Source: Fibrobacter succinogenes | GTDB taxonomy: Bacteria > Fibrobacterota > Fibrobacteria > Fibrobacterales > Fibrobacteraceae | Assembly (NCBI GenBank): GCA_902756345.1 | Contig: CACVQR010000008.1 | Location: forward strand, 47,245 to 111,244 | Direction of reading: 5' to 3' | DNA length: 64,000 nt | Shown here: one piece after another, positions 17,285 to 26,600 of the stretch | Layout: every line of letters begins with the position of its first letter | Position numbering within the stretch: the stretch's first letter is position 1 | Position numbers and translations under genes: made by a program | The notes under the pieces: model-generated | Database searches by the model: none | Seen by the model: the letters and a program-made list of their open reading frames with translations, nothing else | What the model was told of the DNA's origin: nothing

Positions 17285-18307
17285 TTAGTTCGAAGATGCA
17301 ATCAAAACCGGGCGATATTTATCCAAGTCTTCAAGAATGCGTGCAGCACCCTTACAGACGCAGGTCAGAGCTTCATCAATCACGTTCACCGAAAGACCCG
17401 TTTCCTTACGAATACGTTCATCAAAGCCGCGCAACTGAGAACCACCACCCGTCATGATGATACCCTTGTCGTAAATATCGGCAGAGAGTTCCGGCGGAGT
17501 GATGCTCAAGGCCTGCTTCACGGCTTCGATAATGGCCGTCACAGGTTCGTTCAAGGCTTCACGGATTTCGGCGCTGTTAATCGTAGTTGTACGCGGCATG
17601 CCGGCCAAGAAGTCATGGCCCTTCACTTCCATGGTCAATTCTTCTTCGAGCGGGCTGGCAGAGCCAATCTGGATCTTGATCTGTTCTGCAGTGCTATCGC
17701 CCACGCAAAGGTTGTACATGGTGCGCAGGTAACGGACAATCGCTTCGTCCATTTCGTCACCGCCCACGCGCACAGAGGCGTTACAGACGGTGCCGTTCAA
17801 GGCGATAACGGCGATATCGGAGGTACCACCGCCAATATCCACAATCATGTTACCCACAGGGTCTTCCACAGGAATGCCCATACCGATGGCGGCAGCCATG
17901 GGTTCGTGCACCAGGTGAACTTCCTTGGCGCCGGCCTGCTTGGCCGCATCGATAACGGCACGCTTTTCCACTTCGGTAATACCGCTCGGGACACCGACTA
18001 CCACGCGGGGTTTCACCATCCACAGCGGGTACTTCTGCACGCGCTTGATGAATGTCTGCAAAAGGTTTTCCACCAGTTCGAAATCGGCAATCACGCCATC
18101 ACGCATCGGGCGCACGGCGCGGCTTTCGCCTGGCGTACGGCCAAGCATCTTTTTCGCTTCAAAACCGATGGCAGAAACACGGTTATTTTTGCTGTCCACC
18201 GCAATAACCGTAGGTTCATTAATGACAATTCCCTGACCTGCCACATGGACTAACGTATTCGCTGTGCCGAGGTCAATACCGATATCGCAAGAAAAGAGGC
18301 CGAACAA
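17285..18307 (-). CDS. mreB: Actin-like rod-shape protein MreB, TTG start
   Basis: 340 residues. Nucleotide-binding motifs are clear: DIGIDLGTANTLVHV at the N-terminus, MIVDIGGGTSDIAVIAL (about 155-171) and IIMTGGGSQLRG near 290. The predicted start is TTG at 18305-18307, since an in-frame stop lies four codons upstream and no ATG fits; AAGGA precedes it closely. MreB filaments position the elongasome (MreC, MreD, PBP2, RodA), all encoded downstream in order. A TATATT-like -10 and a heptad-repeat region lie upstream. Confidence 0.96.
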   Translation of the reverse strand: MFGLFSCDIGIDLGTANTLVHVAGQGIVINEPTVIAVDSKNNRVSAIGFEAKKMLGRTPGESRAVRPMRDGVIADFELVENLLQTFIKRVQKYPLWMVKPRVVVGVPSGITEVEKRAVIDAAKQAGAKEVHLVHEPMAAAIGMGIPVEDPVGNMIVDIGGGTSDIAVIALNGTVCNASVRVGGDEMDEAIVRYLRTMYNLCVGDSTAEQIKIQIGSASPLEEELTMEVKGHDFLAGMPRTTTINSAEIREALNEPVTAIIEAVKQALSITPPELSADIYDKGIIMTGGGSQLRGFDERIRKETGLSVNVIDEALTCVCKGAARILEDLDKYRPVLIASSN

Positions 18308-18352
18308 AATCCAATCCTTGTTTAAGATTCAACTTCCAATTAAAATATAAAA

Positions 18353-18425
18353 AGTTACCAGTTATTAGTTCCTTGTTCCTAAAGATTTTCAATATGAAAT
18401 TCTAGTAACTTGGAACTCAGAACTG
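18353..18425. repeat. Heptad repeat with inverted arms upstream of mreB
   Basis: The left arm has four 7-bp units of AGTTACC/AGTTCCT type (18353-18380). The right arm has AACTTGG and AACTCAG units (from 18407), roughly the reverse complement of the left. It belongs to the same 7-bp-period class as the other intergenic repeats. Confidence 0.55.
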
Positions 18426-18438
18426 TCGCGAAGCGGCA

Positions 18439-18804
18439 TCACCGCAGCGAGTCCGCGCCGAACTTCCATTCTTTCTTGTAGCGATCCCAACCGCGCGTAT
18501 TCACATCATAGCGATACTTTCGCTTTTCGTGCATGGCAATGTCTTTGTAGATAAAGAAATCCACCTCGGCATAGGCCGCATAAACGCGGGCCTCCGCGCC
18601 ATCGAAAAGTCTAAAGTCCTTGACCCGGTAGTAAGGCGTGTCCAGGAGTCCTTCGCGCGTTTTGGAGGACTTGATGGTCTCTGCCACCATGAACTTCAAG
18701 TCGTCTTGCAGGTAATCAGTTAATTTATTCTCAATGCGTTCCGTCGGTTCGGAACAGCCCAAAAGCAAAACAGCTGTAGCCAATAGGCAAACAATAAACT
18801 TCAT
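18439..18804 (-). CDS. Small lipoprotein of unknown function
   Basis: 121 residues. A lipoprotein signal peptide ends at LLLGC (Cys near residue 17). The mature domain is mixed alpha/beta with many aromatic and charged residues; the C-terminus has KRKYRYDVNTRGWDRYKKEW, a beta-hairpin-like pattern. I do not recognise a family. Its size and cystatin-like alternation could fit a small envelope lipoprotein, but that is not shown. It is a single gene between mreB and an outer-membrane barrel gene, with heptad repeats on both sides. Confidence 0.75.
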   Translation of the reverse strand: MKFIVCLLATAVLLLGCSEPTERIENKLTDYLQDDLKFMVAETIKSSKTREGLLDTPYYRVKDFRLFDGAEARVYAAYAEVDFFIYKDIAMHEKRKYRYDVNTRGWDRYKKEWKFGADSLR

Positions 18805-18830
18805 ACCTTAAATGTAGAAAGAGAATGGAG

Positions 18831-18917
18831 TAAACAGTGGTTAGTGGTTGGTGATTAGGAGAATCTTGATATATTCAACCCCTGTTTACTAATCAGTATT
18901 TACTAACCACTAATTTG
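18831..18917. repeat. Heptad repeat pair forming an inverted repeat
   Basis: Left arm: GTAAACA, GTGGTTA, GTGGTTG, GTGATTA (18831-18858), four exact 7-bp steps. Right arm: ACTAATC, then ACTAACC, ACTAATT, largely the reverse complement, with one 1-bp slip. It lies between the small lipoprotein start and the next terminator. Confidence 0.7.
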
Positions 18918-18932
18918 CGCCGAAGGCGTAAA

Positions 18933-18960
18933 CAAAAAACACCCCTCCAAGAGGGGCGTC
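18933..18960 (-). terminator. Terminator of the barrel gene at 18993
   Basis: CGCCCCTC pairs with GAGGGGTG on the minus strand and is followed by T6. Confidence 0.88.
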
Positions 18961-18992
18961 TTCGTATTCAAGTCCGAACAATTCCGAAGAAA

Positions 18993-20300
18993 TTAGAACG
19001 AGTAGGTAGCATCGAGGCGGGAGAAGAGACGTCCTTCACCCTGGAACGGGTTGCGGAACAGTACGTCTTCAGCAACAGTCACATCAATCTTCAAGCGTTC
19101 TTCGATGTTGATACCGAAACCGAATCCAACATGGTCGTCGGCAGTGCCGTCAGCCAGCGGGTTGGTAGAGAAGAACGTACCGTCGTCCTTGCAAATGCCA
19201 TAGCGGGAATCGGTGTAGTTGTTCTTGGAATTCACGTTGCAATCGGTGTAGAGAATGGACTTCTGGCCACCCACGCGGATAACGAACCAATCCCACCAGA
19301 TGTTACGTTCGATACCGAAGCTGATCTTGCCGCCAACGTCGGAACGCTTGTCCCAGTGCGGGTCTTCGTCGTCGCGGGAATCATAAACCCATGCGCCACC
19401 GTCCACAGTCTTGTCATAGAACCAGTCATGAGCCTTCTTCTGATTCCAGATGAAGTCAAGGCCGAGCCAGAAGAAGCCGCGATCCATAGCAACGTTAATG
19501 CCCATGCCAGCCTGAGCATGCTTGTCTTCGATGCCAGGAGCCTGAGCAAGCTTGATAGAAGCTGCCGGAACCAATTCACCATCGATAGCTTCCATGGTGA
19601 AGAAGGCGCGAGCCTTGGCGAGAATCGTGAAGTCGCCATCGTCAAAGAAGCTGTGGCGATCCGGACCATACTGCACGCGAGCGATACCGCCGGACAATTC
19701 ATAAGAGGTACCGCTACCCGTCTGGAAATTCAAGCCACCGTCCAACTGAACGATAGATGCATAGGCATCGTCGTCAGTCTGGTAGGTGCCGCTTTCATCG
19801 AGATCGCCACCATCCTGGTGAGCGATGTAGATGTGCAAGCCCCAAGCGTCACCGCTAGAGAACGTACCGCCCAAGAAGCCGTCAAAGTTCGTTACCGTTT
19901 CAGGAACAACCGCATAGGTATTCTTGCCAGTCTGCACGTAGTCAGGCAGGTACATGGCGAGGTCGGAGTTAACGCGGCCGAAGAGCCCACCAATCGAGAA
20001 CTTGGGATCGGGATTGTTGTCGTCACCGAAGGAGATTGCAAAGATGCCGCCAAAAGTCGGGTGCTGCGGATCAACGTTGCCGCCAGCAGACATATTGTTG
20101 TCGGTATAGGCACCGAAGCCACCGATCAAATAGTTGGAGTAAAGGTTTACGTTTGCGGGGTTATCGAAGATGCTCACATCGTCCATGATGTAAGTAGAGT
20201 TCTTGCCCATGGATTCAACACGTGCAAAGGTTGCAAAAGCAGAACCCACACCAAGAATACCGAATGCGGCTCCAACCGCGGCAGCTGTTCTTAAGTTCAT
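18993..20300 (-). CDS. Outer-membrane beta-barrel protein, function unknown
   Basis: 435 residues. A signal peptide (residues 1-23, GSAFA cleavage) is followed by SIFDNPANVNLYSNYLIGGFGAY, close to the start of PorV-like and FadL-like barrels of Bacteroidota/Fibrobacterota. The rest alternates polar and aromatic residues in strand-length blocks, and the protein ends in Phe (RLDATYSF), the usual barrel signature. Two Cys (TDCNV, YGICK) sit in a predicted outer loop. It lies downstream of the AgmX-like gene but has its own terminator and probably its own promoter. Confidence 0.8.
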   Translation of the reverse strand: MNLRTAAAVGAAFGILGVGSAFATFARVESMGKNSTYIMDDVSIFDNPANVNLYSNYLIGGFGAYTDNNMSAGGNVDPQHPTFGGIFAISFGDDNNPDPKFSIGGLFGRVNSDLAMYLPDYVQTGKNTYAVVPETVTNFDGFLGGTFSSGDAWGLHIYIAHQDGGDLDESGTYQTDDDAYASIVQLDGGLNFQTGSGTSYELSGGIARVQYGPDRHSFFDDGDFTILAKARAFFTMEAIDGELVPAASIKLAQAPGIEDKHAQAGMGINVAMDRGFFWLGLDFIWNQKKAHDWFYDKTVDGGAWVYDSRDDEDPHWDKRSDVGGKISFGIERNIWWDWFVIRVGGQKSILYTDCNVNSKNNYTDSRYGICKDDGTFFSTNPLADGTADDHVGFGFGINIEERLKIDVTVAEDVLFRNPFQGEGRLFSRLDATYSF

Positions 20301-20393
20301 TGGAAAACTCCTATTGAAATTTCTGTTTTAAAGTTAGTTTAATTAAACGAAAAACGCAACAATATTTTAAACAAAAGCCAATTTTTTTATACA

Positions 20394-20427
20394 AAAAAAG
20401 GCCGGACTGGAAAGTCCGGTCTTTTTT
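20394..20427 (-). terminator. Terminator closing the exbB-exbD-exbD-agmX transcript
   Basis: GACCGGACT pairs with AGTCCGGCC on the minus strand, with T7 after it. Confidence 0.9.
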
Positions 20428-20442
20428 CAAGTTTTCGCCGAA

Positions 20443-21381
20443 TTATTCGGAGAAGGTGAACGGGATCGTAACAGTGGTGTTACCAGACTTCACCTTGCTG
20501 AACTTCCAGCGGCTCACAGCGTTCTTGACTTCGCCGTCAAATTCGCCGTAACCGGTCGTAGAAGAAGCAATGGAGATACTGATGATTTCGCCACCCGGAG
20601 CGATCGTGAACTTCAAGGTAACCTTACCCTGGAAGCCCGGTTTCTTCTTCAGGAACTTGTTGTAGATGTGGCGGAGACCCGGAGTACGCTGACGCACAAC
20701 CTTCATGATGTCTGCAGCGGAACGAGATCCACCACCGGCACCCATGTCGATATCGCGTTCAGACGGAGTCCTGATGGAGCCCTTAGCCTTGGTAGCGATA
20801 CCACCGCCACCGCCGCCGAGAAGACCAGCCAGGCCGTCACCGATACCACCGGAACCGCCTTCGGCATAACCTTCGTTAAAGCCACCATCAGCCTTACCGC
20901 GACGACCACCGAGAACGGTCTTACCCGTCGTCTGGAGGCCAGCCACGTCCTTCAGCACCTTGTCGATGTCCTTAGAGAACTTCTGGTTCTTCATGAGGTC
21001 ATAGGCGCCTGCGGAGGCATTCTTGGTCTGAGCAGTCAAGAGCTTAAGCACACCACGAGTCTGGGGAGCGTTGGGCTGCCCCTTACCACGCGGCTTGCCA
21101 CCACCACCAGCCTTCTTACGAGGCTTCTTGGGTTCTTCCTTCTTCTTCTCTTCCTTCTTCTCTTCCTTCTTTTCATCGATGGTCATAGAAGCAGTAAGAT
21201 CAGCAGCGGCAGAGTCGTCGAACACGACTTCGTCCACCACCTGTTCGTACATGGAAGCCCAAAGGCAGATAGCCAAAGCTACGACTAAAGAGATACCGGC
21301 AATAGCACCCATCTTCTTGTCGGATTCCGGCATCAGGGACGCTACTAACGGATCCATTTCGGGAGTATTCTTTTTAGCCAT
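20443..21381 (-). CDS. AgmX/TonB-like energy transducer with a single N-terminal membrane helix
   Basis: 312 residues from the ATG at 21379-21381 (GAGGAATAATT upstream, 3 bp after the exbD stop). One transmembrane helix (about 25-45) is followed by an EKKEEKKEEKKKEE stretch and a Gly/Lys-rich linker, then Gly-rich segments, and a C-terminal domain (about 225-312: LRHIYNKFLKKKPGFQGKVT, then IAPGGEI and VSRWKF). This is the AgmX/PglI type, a TonB-C-like fold. Such proteins carry force from an ExbB/ExbD motor through the periplasm to the outer membrane. It is the last gene after one exbB and two exbD genes. Confidence 0.88.
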   Translation of the reverse strand: MAKKNTPEMDPLVASLMPESDKKMGAIAGISLVVALAICLWASMYEQVVDEVVFDDSAAADLTASMTIDEKKEEKKEEKKKEEPKKPRKKAGGGGKPRGKGQPNAPQTRGVLKLLTAQTKNASAGAYDLMKNQKFSKDIDKVLKDVAGLQTTGKTVLGGRRGKADGGFNEGYAEGGSGGIGDGLAGLLGGGGGGIATKAKGSIRTPSERDIDMGAGGGSRSAADIMKVVRQRTPGLRHIYNKFLKKKPGFQGKVTLKFTIAPGGEIISISIASSTTGYGEFDGEVKNAVSRWKFSKVKSGNTTVTIPFTFSE

Positions 21382-21383
21382 AA

Positions 21384-21878
21384 TTATTCCTCCCCTCCGT
21401 TCTTCTGCATAACGGCGAATGCAATGTGCGTGTAGCCAGAGAAGCCACAAGTGGCCATGACCTTATACATTGCATCGTAAGGGATGTTCTTGTCGATCTG
21501 CACAACGATGTTACCGGCTTCGTCAGCAGGAAGACCCATCTTCAGGGCATGTTCCTGTTCCGTTGCGCGGCGTTCCTTAAGAACGGAGTCCACCTTGGTC
21601 ACAAGAAGGTCTTCTTGCTTCAAGACGTCTTCGGTAGGAACGATCTTTGCATTATCGACCACAACGTAGTTGTTATCGACCACGACCGTCAGAGCCACTT
21701 CCTTCGGCTGCACCTTGGAGGTAGACACCGGAAGAATGAGGTTTTCGGCCTGGGTCAAAAGCTGACCTTCAGCGTCCAAGTTCTTGATCATGAACACCAG
21801 AATAATGGTCATCATGTCCATCATGGACGTGAGGGAGAAAGGTACGTCTTCGCTAAATTTACGAGTTCTTCTAGCCAT
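21384..21878 (-). CDS. exbD: ExbD/TolR-type proton-channel subunit with the conserved Asp
   Basis: 164 residues. The N-terminal helix PFSLTSMMDMMTIILVFMI (about 13-31) carries the Asp expected to take part in proton flow. The periplasmic domain follows, with VVQIDKNIPYDAMYKVMATC near the C-terminus as in ExbD/TolR. With the ExbB upstream it should form a proton-driven motor in the inner membrane. It ends 2 bp before the AgmX-like gene and starts 2 bp after its paralogue. Confidence 0.9.
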   Translation of the reverse strand: MARRTRKFSEDVPFSLTSMMDMMTIILVFMIKNLDAEGQLLTQAENLILPVSTSKVQPKEVALTVVVDNNYVVVDNAKIVPTEDVLKQEDLLVTKVDSVLKERRATEQEHALKMGLPADEAGNIVVQIDKNIPYDAMYKVMATCGFSGYTHIAFAVMQKNGGEE

Positions 21879-21880
21879 GA

Positions 21881-22768
21881 TTAACCTCCCAGCTTAGCAA
21901 GGTTGATCTTGCTGAAACCGGCTTCTTTAGCGCGGTCCATAAGTTGAATGATCTTATCGAACTGGGTGTCGTCGTTAGCAACGATGATGATGTTATCGAC
22001 GTCTTCGAGGTCAATGAACTGCGTATGGATCTGAATCAGGTCCTTAGCGATCAAGTCGTAAGCAGACAGCGGGTAGATGATGTTCTTTGCAGCCACATCC
22101 GGTTTCAGCGTACGAGCCGAGTTCGGAGTGAGGGTTGCAAGCACAGCGCCTGCGCTCGGCTTCTTGAGCATCGGCGGCGGGGTCAGACCCATAGCGCCTT
22201 CGCCAGGAGCAGCGAGGAATGCGTTGTTACCGTCCACGTATGCGCTGTCAGGCACATTTTCGGACTGAGAAGAATACACGGCCCAAATCACGCGGCCCGG
22301 GTCTTCTTCGGATTCCTTGTTGATTGCCCAGAGTTCGATGGTCTCGATTTCATAAAGATACTTTTCTTTATCCATCTCAGAGCCATCCTTGCACTTGGGA
22401 CCATGACCGCCATCAACGGCCGTCTTCACATCTTCCGGCGCATACGTAATGAGCTGCGCATCGGACTTGCAACGGAACGTCCACATTTCCTTGAAGTAAA
22501 CGTTCGGCTGGAAACCACCGCGGGCACCGATCACCAGGTAGTCACTGGTAATGGCGAGCGAGAGGTTCAGAGCCTGCTGGTCCGGTTCCGGAGGCGTATC
22601 GTTGTCCATATTCATCATGCTGCGTTCCGGCATGTTGATTTCAACGATAGCAAGCTTGGAGAAGGCGGTCATAGACAACAGCATAGGAATCAGGATTGTA
22701 AACAAACCCATTGCCGGCAACAGGTCCGGTTCTTCGGGTTTGGCAGGTTTCTTAAGTTCTCTTGCCAT
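21881..22768 (-). CDS. Divergent ExbD paralogue lacking the transmembrane Asp
   Basis: 295 residues, much longer than a usual ExbD (about 140-160). The helix LLPAMGLFTILIPMLLSMTA (about 17-36) is followed by IVEINMPE, which lines up with the strand after the ExbD helix, but the position of the conserved Asp holds Leu/Gly. The periplasmic part has an extra segment of about 130 residues (with Cys pairs CKSDAQ and CKDGSE) before the ExbD C-terminal domain (DNIIIVANDDTQFDKIIQLM). It probably pairs with the adjacent, Asp-bearing ExbD. The order exbB, this gene, exbD, agmX is tight. Confidence 0.82.
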   Translation of the reverse strand: MARELKKPAKPEEPDLLPAMGLFTILIPMLLSMTAFSKLAIVEINMPERSMMNMDNDTPPEPDQQALNLSLAITSDYLVIGARGGFQPNVYFKEMWTFRCKSDAQLITYAPEDVKTAVDGGHGPKCKDGSEMDKEKYLYEIETIELWAINKESEEDPGRVIWAVYSSQSENVPDSAYVDGNNAFLAAPGEGAMGLTPPPMLKKPSAGAVLATLTPNSARTLKPDVAAKNIIYPLSAYDLIAKDLIQIHTQFIDLEDVDNIIIVANDDTQFDKIIQLMDRAKEAGFSKINLAKLGG

Positions 22769-22807
22769 TGTTTTATAACTCCGTTAAAATTATCTCTCTA
22801 TCTTCGA

Positions 22808-23428
22808 TTAAGCGAGAGAGTTGATAATCTTGAGGCCCTTTTCTTCCATTTCCTGGATGAGGCGTTCGGAGTTCATGTTGAGGAGGCCAACGATGACCAG
22901 AAGAGGCACAGCGGAGAGAAGGCCGAGGAGAGTCGTACCCATAGCGATAGCAATACCATCGGAAAGGGCCTTGGCACGTTCAGCAGCCGGCTTGTTAGCC
23001 ACGGCATCGAAGGTGTAGATCAGACCGTAAATGGTGCCCATAAGTCCAAGCAACGTGGAGATGGAAGCCATAACCTGAATGATGCTGATATAACGAGTAA
23101 GACGAGGAGCTTCAGTCAGGAACACGGCGTCGCATGCGGCCTGCATGGTTTCGCGACCACCGTTACGGGCAGCAACGATTGCAGCCATCACGCGAGCGAT
23201 CGGAAGCTTGGTTGCGTTGGCATAGCTGAGAGCTTCATCATAGCGCTGAGCAGAGATGTGAGTGCCGAACTTGGCCAAGAAATCCTTACGGCCCTTAGCG
23301 CTCTTCACCATGATGTAAAGGAAGCGTTCAACAGAGAAGCCGAGGCCAATCATGAACACCACGAGGATGATCCACATGAACTGGTAACCATCAGATTCCG
23401 GGCTGAAGGATTGAAGCATTTTAGACAT
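22808..23428 (-). CDS. exbB: MotA/TolQ/ExbB proton-channel protein
   Basis: 206 residues with three transmembrane helices, in the order of ExbB/TolQ. The conserved block is PRLTRYISIIQVMASISTLL followed by GLMGTIYGLI, then GTTLLGLLSAVPLLVIVGLL. It forms the pentameric stator around ExbD dimers and conducts protons in the inner membrane. It is the first gene of the motor operon that contains two exbD genes and the AgmX-like gene. The large TPR and OmpA genes lie just upstream on the same strand. Confidence 0.92.
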   Translation of the reverse strand: MSKMLQSFSPESDGYQFMWIILVVFMIGLGFSVERFLYIMVKSAKGRKDFLAKFGTHISAQRYDEALSYANATKLPIARVMAAIVAARNGGRETMQAACDAVFLTEAPRLTRYISIIQVMASISTLLGLMGTIYGLIYTFDAVANKPAAERAKALSDGIAIAMGTTLLGLLSAVPLLVIVGLLNMNSERLIQEMEEKGLKIINSLA

Positions 23429-23571
23429 TAGAGTACTCCTTGATTGAGTGTTTTGGTTTATTTTGAAAAATCTTTGTTCATATTTAATCTTTTTTAGGGC
23501 AAAATTGTGTAGTCGAGCCGGTAAAATCTTGTTTACTACTCAAAAAACGCCATTTTTACCCTTATAGAATA

Positions 23572-23597
23572 GGGGAACCCTATGAACTAGGTTCCCC
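23572..23597 (-). terminator. Hairpin downstream of the large TPR gene
   Basis: GGGGAACC and GGTTCCCC form a perfect 8-bp stem after the TPR stop. The T run on the minus strand is weak, so termination may be partial, letting transcription run on into exbB. Confidence 0.6.
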
Positions 23598-23615
23598 GTA
23601 AAATTGTTTTTACCG

Positions 23616-26600
23616 CTATTTCTTCTTGCCTTTCTTCTTAGCGGCCTTCTTCTTAGCCTTCGGGGCCGGAGCCGGAGCGGCTTCCGGTTCAGCGGAGTCG
23701 GCGGCATCATCCATAGAAGAGCCTGCAGAAGAGGACGTAGAGACGGCACCGCCAGCGAGCTGCTTCTGGAGGTCAGCAAGTTCAGCCTTCAGCTTTTCGT
23801 TTTCAGCCTTGGCGTCCTTGATGATTTCGCGGTAGGTCGTGATCTGTTCTTCCGGAGTCATGACTTCGGACTTAGCAATCTGTTCCAAGCGAGCCTTGGT
23901 CTTGAAGTAAGCCGGGTCAGAGAACAAGGTGGACGGGTCGAACTTTTCGATCTTGGTGTTCAAGGTCTCGTTGTTTTCATCGAGGTTCTTGAGGAGTTCG
24001 AAGAGCTTTTCGGTCCACTGGTTTTCGATACCGTAGTGAGCAGCAGCCTTGATACCGGTTGCGCACTGCGGGATAGCCAGTTCCTTAGCACCGTTAGAAC
24101 GGTTGGTCAATTCTTCGCGGTAAGCTTCCAAATCTTCGTGGACGGCTTCCATAGCGTCTTCCTTGACCATGCCTTCGTATTCCACATATTCCTTCACGAT
24201 AGAAGCGGAGTCCGGCAGCGGGGAGTTGGCGAACGCATCAGCCACTTCGACGAACACGGCGCAACCCTGGTAGTACATTTCGATGTAGCCTTCTTCAGCT
24301 TCGATCACATCCTGGTTGTAGAAGCCCTGGTCGCGGGCAAGGTCGATGTTCTTCTGGAAGATCGGACGTGCCTGTTCGTAGTAGCTCGGGAGCTGCTGCA
24401 CGATACCGATTCGTTCGGCGAAGATTTCTTCTTCCTTCTTGCCGTTGAGTTCCTGTTCGCGGATCTTGGCGGCCATGGTCACGAAGAGCAAGCCCATCTT
24501 GTTGGTAGCCTTGAAGGTCCAGCGTTCAGATGCGTAGGTAGCAGACTTCGAGTACTGGCTCATGGCCTTCTGCAGGATGTCCACCAACTGCTTGATGGTC
24601 TTGGCCTTTTCCTTTTCCTTGCCCTTCAGGACAATCGGATCCATCTTGTGGTATTCGTATTCACCGAGGTAGAAGGCAGCTTCAGCCGGAACACCCGGGT
24701 CAGCATTCTTGATCTGAAGACCATACTTGTCGTAGGCTTCCAAAGTCTTGCGGTAGTCTTCAACAGCCTTGTCTTCTTCCTTAAGTTCCATGTAGGCACG
24801 GGCAGCACCGATGTAGGCAGCAATCAGCTTTTCCTTGTCATCGTTACCGTAAGCCTTGATGAAGTTGTGATATTCAGAAGCGGCGAGATCCCACTTCTTG
24901 GCGTTGGCGTAGGCCATCGGGATGCTGAACGCAGCGTCGAGGGCGTAGGAGCTCTTCGGGTAGTCGCGAACGAGGTCCTTGTTACAACGGATTGCTTCGT
25001 CGGTCATCTTGGCTTCGTCGTAGCTCAAGCATGCGCTATAGAGGTAGCCCGGAGTACGTTCATCCTTCGGATAGCGCTTGTAGGCAAGTTCATAGGTCAC
25101 AGCAGCAGACTTCTTGTCGGCGATGGTGTCATAGACCTGGGCTGCAGAGCCGATAGCCATGAAGGCCATGGAATCCTGCGGGAAGTTGTTCGTGATGAAC
25201 AAGTAGGTCTGTGCAGCTTCGCGGTATTCCTGTTCGTAGTAAGCCTTGTCGCTCTTCTTGAGGTTGGCAGCCTTCTTGTGAGCGTCACCAGCACGGACGA
25301 TACCCTTAATAGTGAGCGGAGACTTGGCATACTGCTTGGGAAGGATCATGAAGGTTTCGGCAGCCTTAGTGAACTGCTGGTCCTTTTCGTAGGCGGCACC
25401 GGCTTCGAACACGGCCTTGTCAGCAATGTCGATAAGCGGGTAGCGCTTCACAAGAGCGAGGTAAGATTCAGCACCCTTCTGATACTGGCCCTGCTTGACG
25501 GACTGTTCTGCCATCTGGAAGAGCACATAGGCAATAGCCTTTTCGATTTCCTTGGCCATGGAGTCATTGCGAGTTTCCTTGACCTGGGTGTACTGCTTGT
25601 AGAGCCATTCGAATTCGGTGAGGGATTCGTCATACTGACCAGATTCCAAGAGAGACTGGGCAAGCATACGGCTGATGAGCAAAATGTACTGATGCTTCGG
25701 GAAGTCCTGCTTCAGCTTGCGGAGCACGCCCACAGCAACCTTGAACTGCTTAGCTTCGTAATGAACGATAGCGGCGTTGTATGCAAGTTCTGCAGCTTCC
25801 TTGTTCTGGCCGTACTTGGCCATATACTTGTTAACCTGTTCGAAGTAAGCCTTGGTTTCTTCGGACTTATAAGCCTTGACAGCGTCATCGCCATACTTGG
25901 TCTTCTTGGCCTTTTCGCGAGACTGGTCCATCATGAGCACGGCGTTATATGCAGCTTCTTCCTTCTTCAGGAGAGCTTCGGAGCCCATCGGGCGGCGGCC
26001 GTAGCGAGTGGTGTCGGTATCGACAATCCAGTTGAACATCTTGGCGGCGTTAGCAAACTGGCCCATTTCCTGGTACACGAGAGCGAGGTTGATGTGAACC
26101 TTGTATTCGTCCCAGGTCGGTTCCTTGGCATAACGCTTGAGGAATGCTTCGTAAGCCTTGATGGCTTCGGCATACTGCTTCTTACCGGCTTCAAGGTCAC
26201 CTTCCTTGGTGAGCTTAGCTGCGCGTGCGTGGTGGTACTGCGGAATGTCGAGCATAGCGCCACGGATTGCAGTTTCAGCATTCTTCACAGATTCAGGATA
26301 CTTCTGGTTCTTCTTGTACCAAGAGGAGCTACGGTCATAACGCTTCACCACGACATAGCGGTGCTGCTGGGCTTCTTCGAACTTCTGCTGGATGATAAGG
26401 ATTTCAATCATCGCAATATCAGCAAGCGGAGCGTCGATGTAGTCCGGGTTGATGGCCATCAAGCGCTTGAAGGACTGCACGGCTTCTTCGTTACGGTCGT
26501 GGTCCTTGTTCTTCATACCGATACGATAGTACACAGAGTCCTTGAACGGAACCTTCTTGTCCTTCAAGAAAGCTTCAGCTTCAGAGACACCACCACCTTC

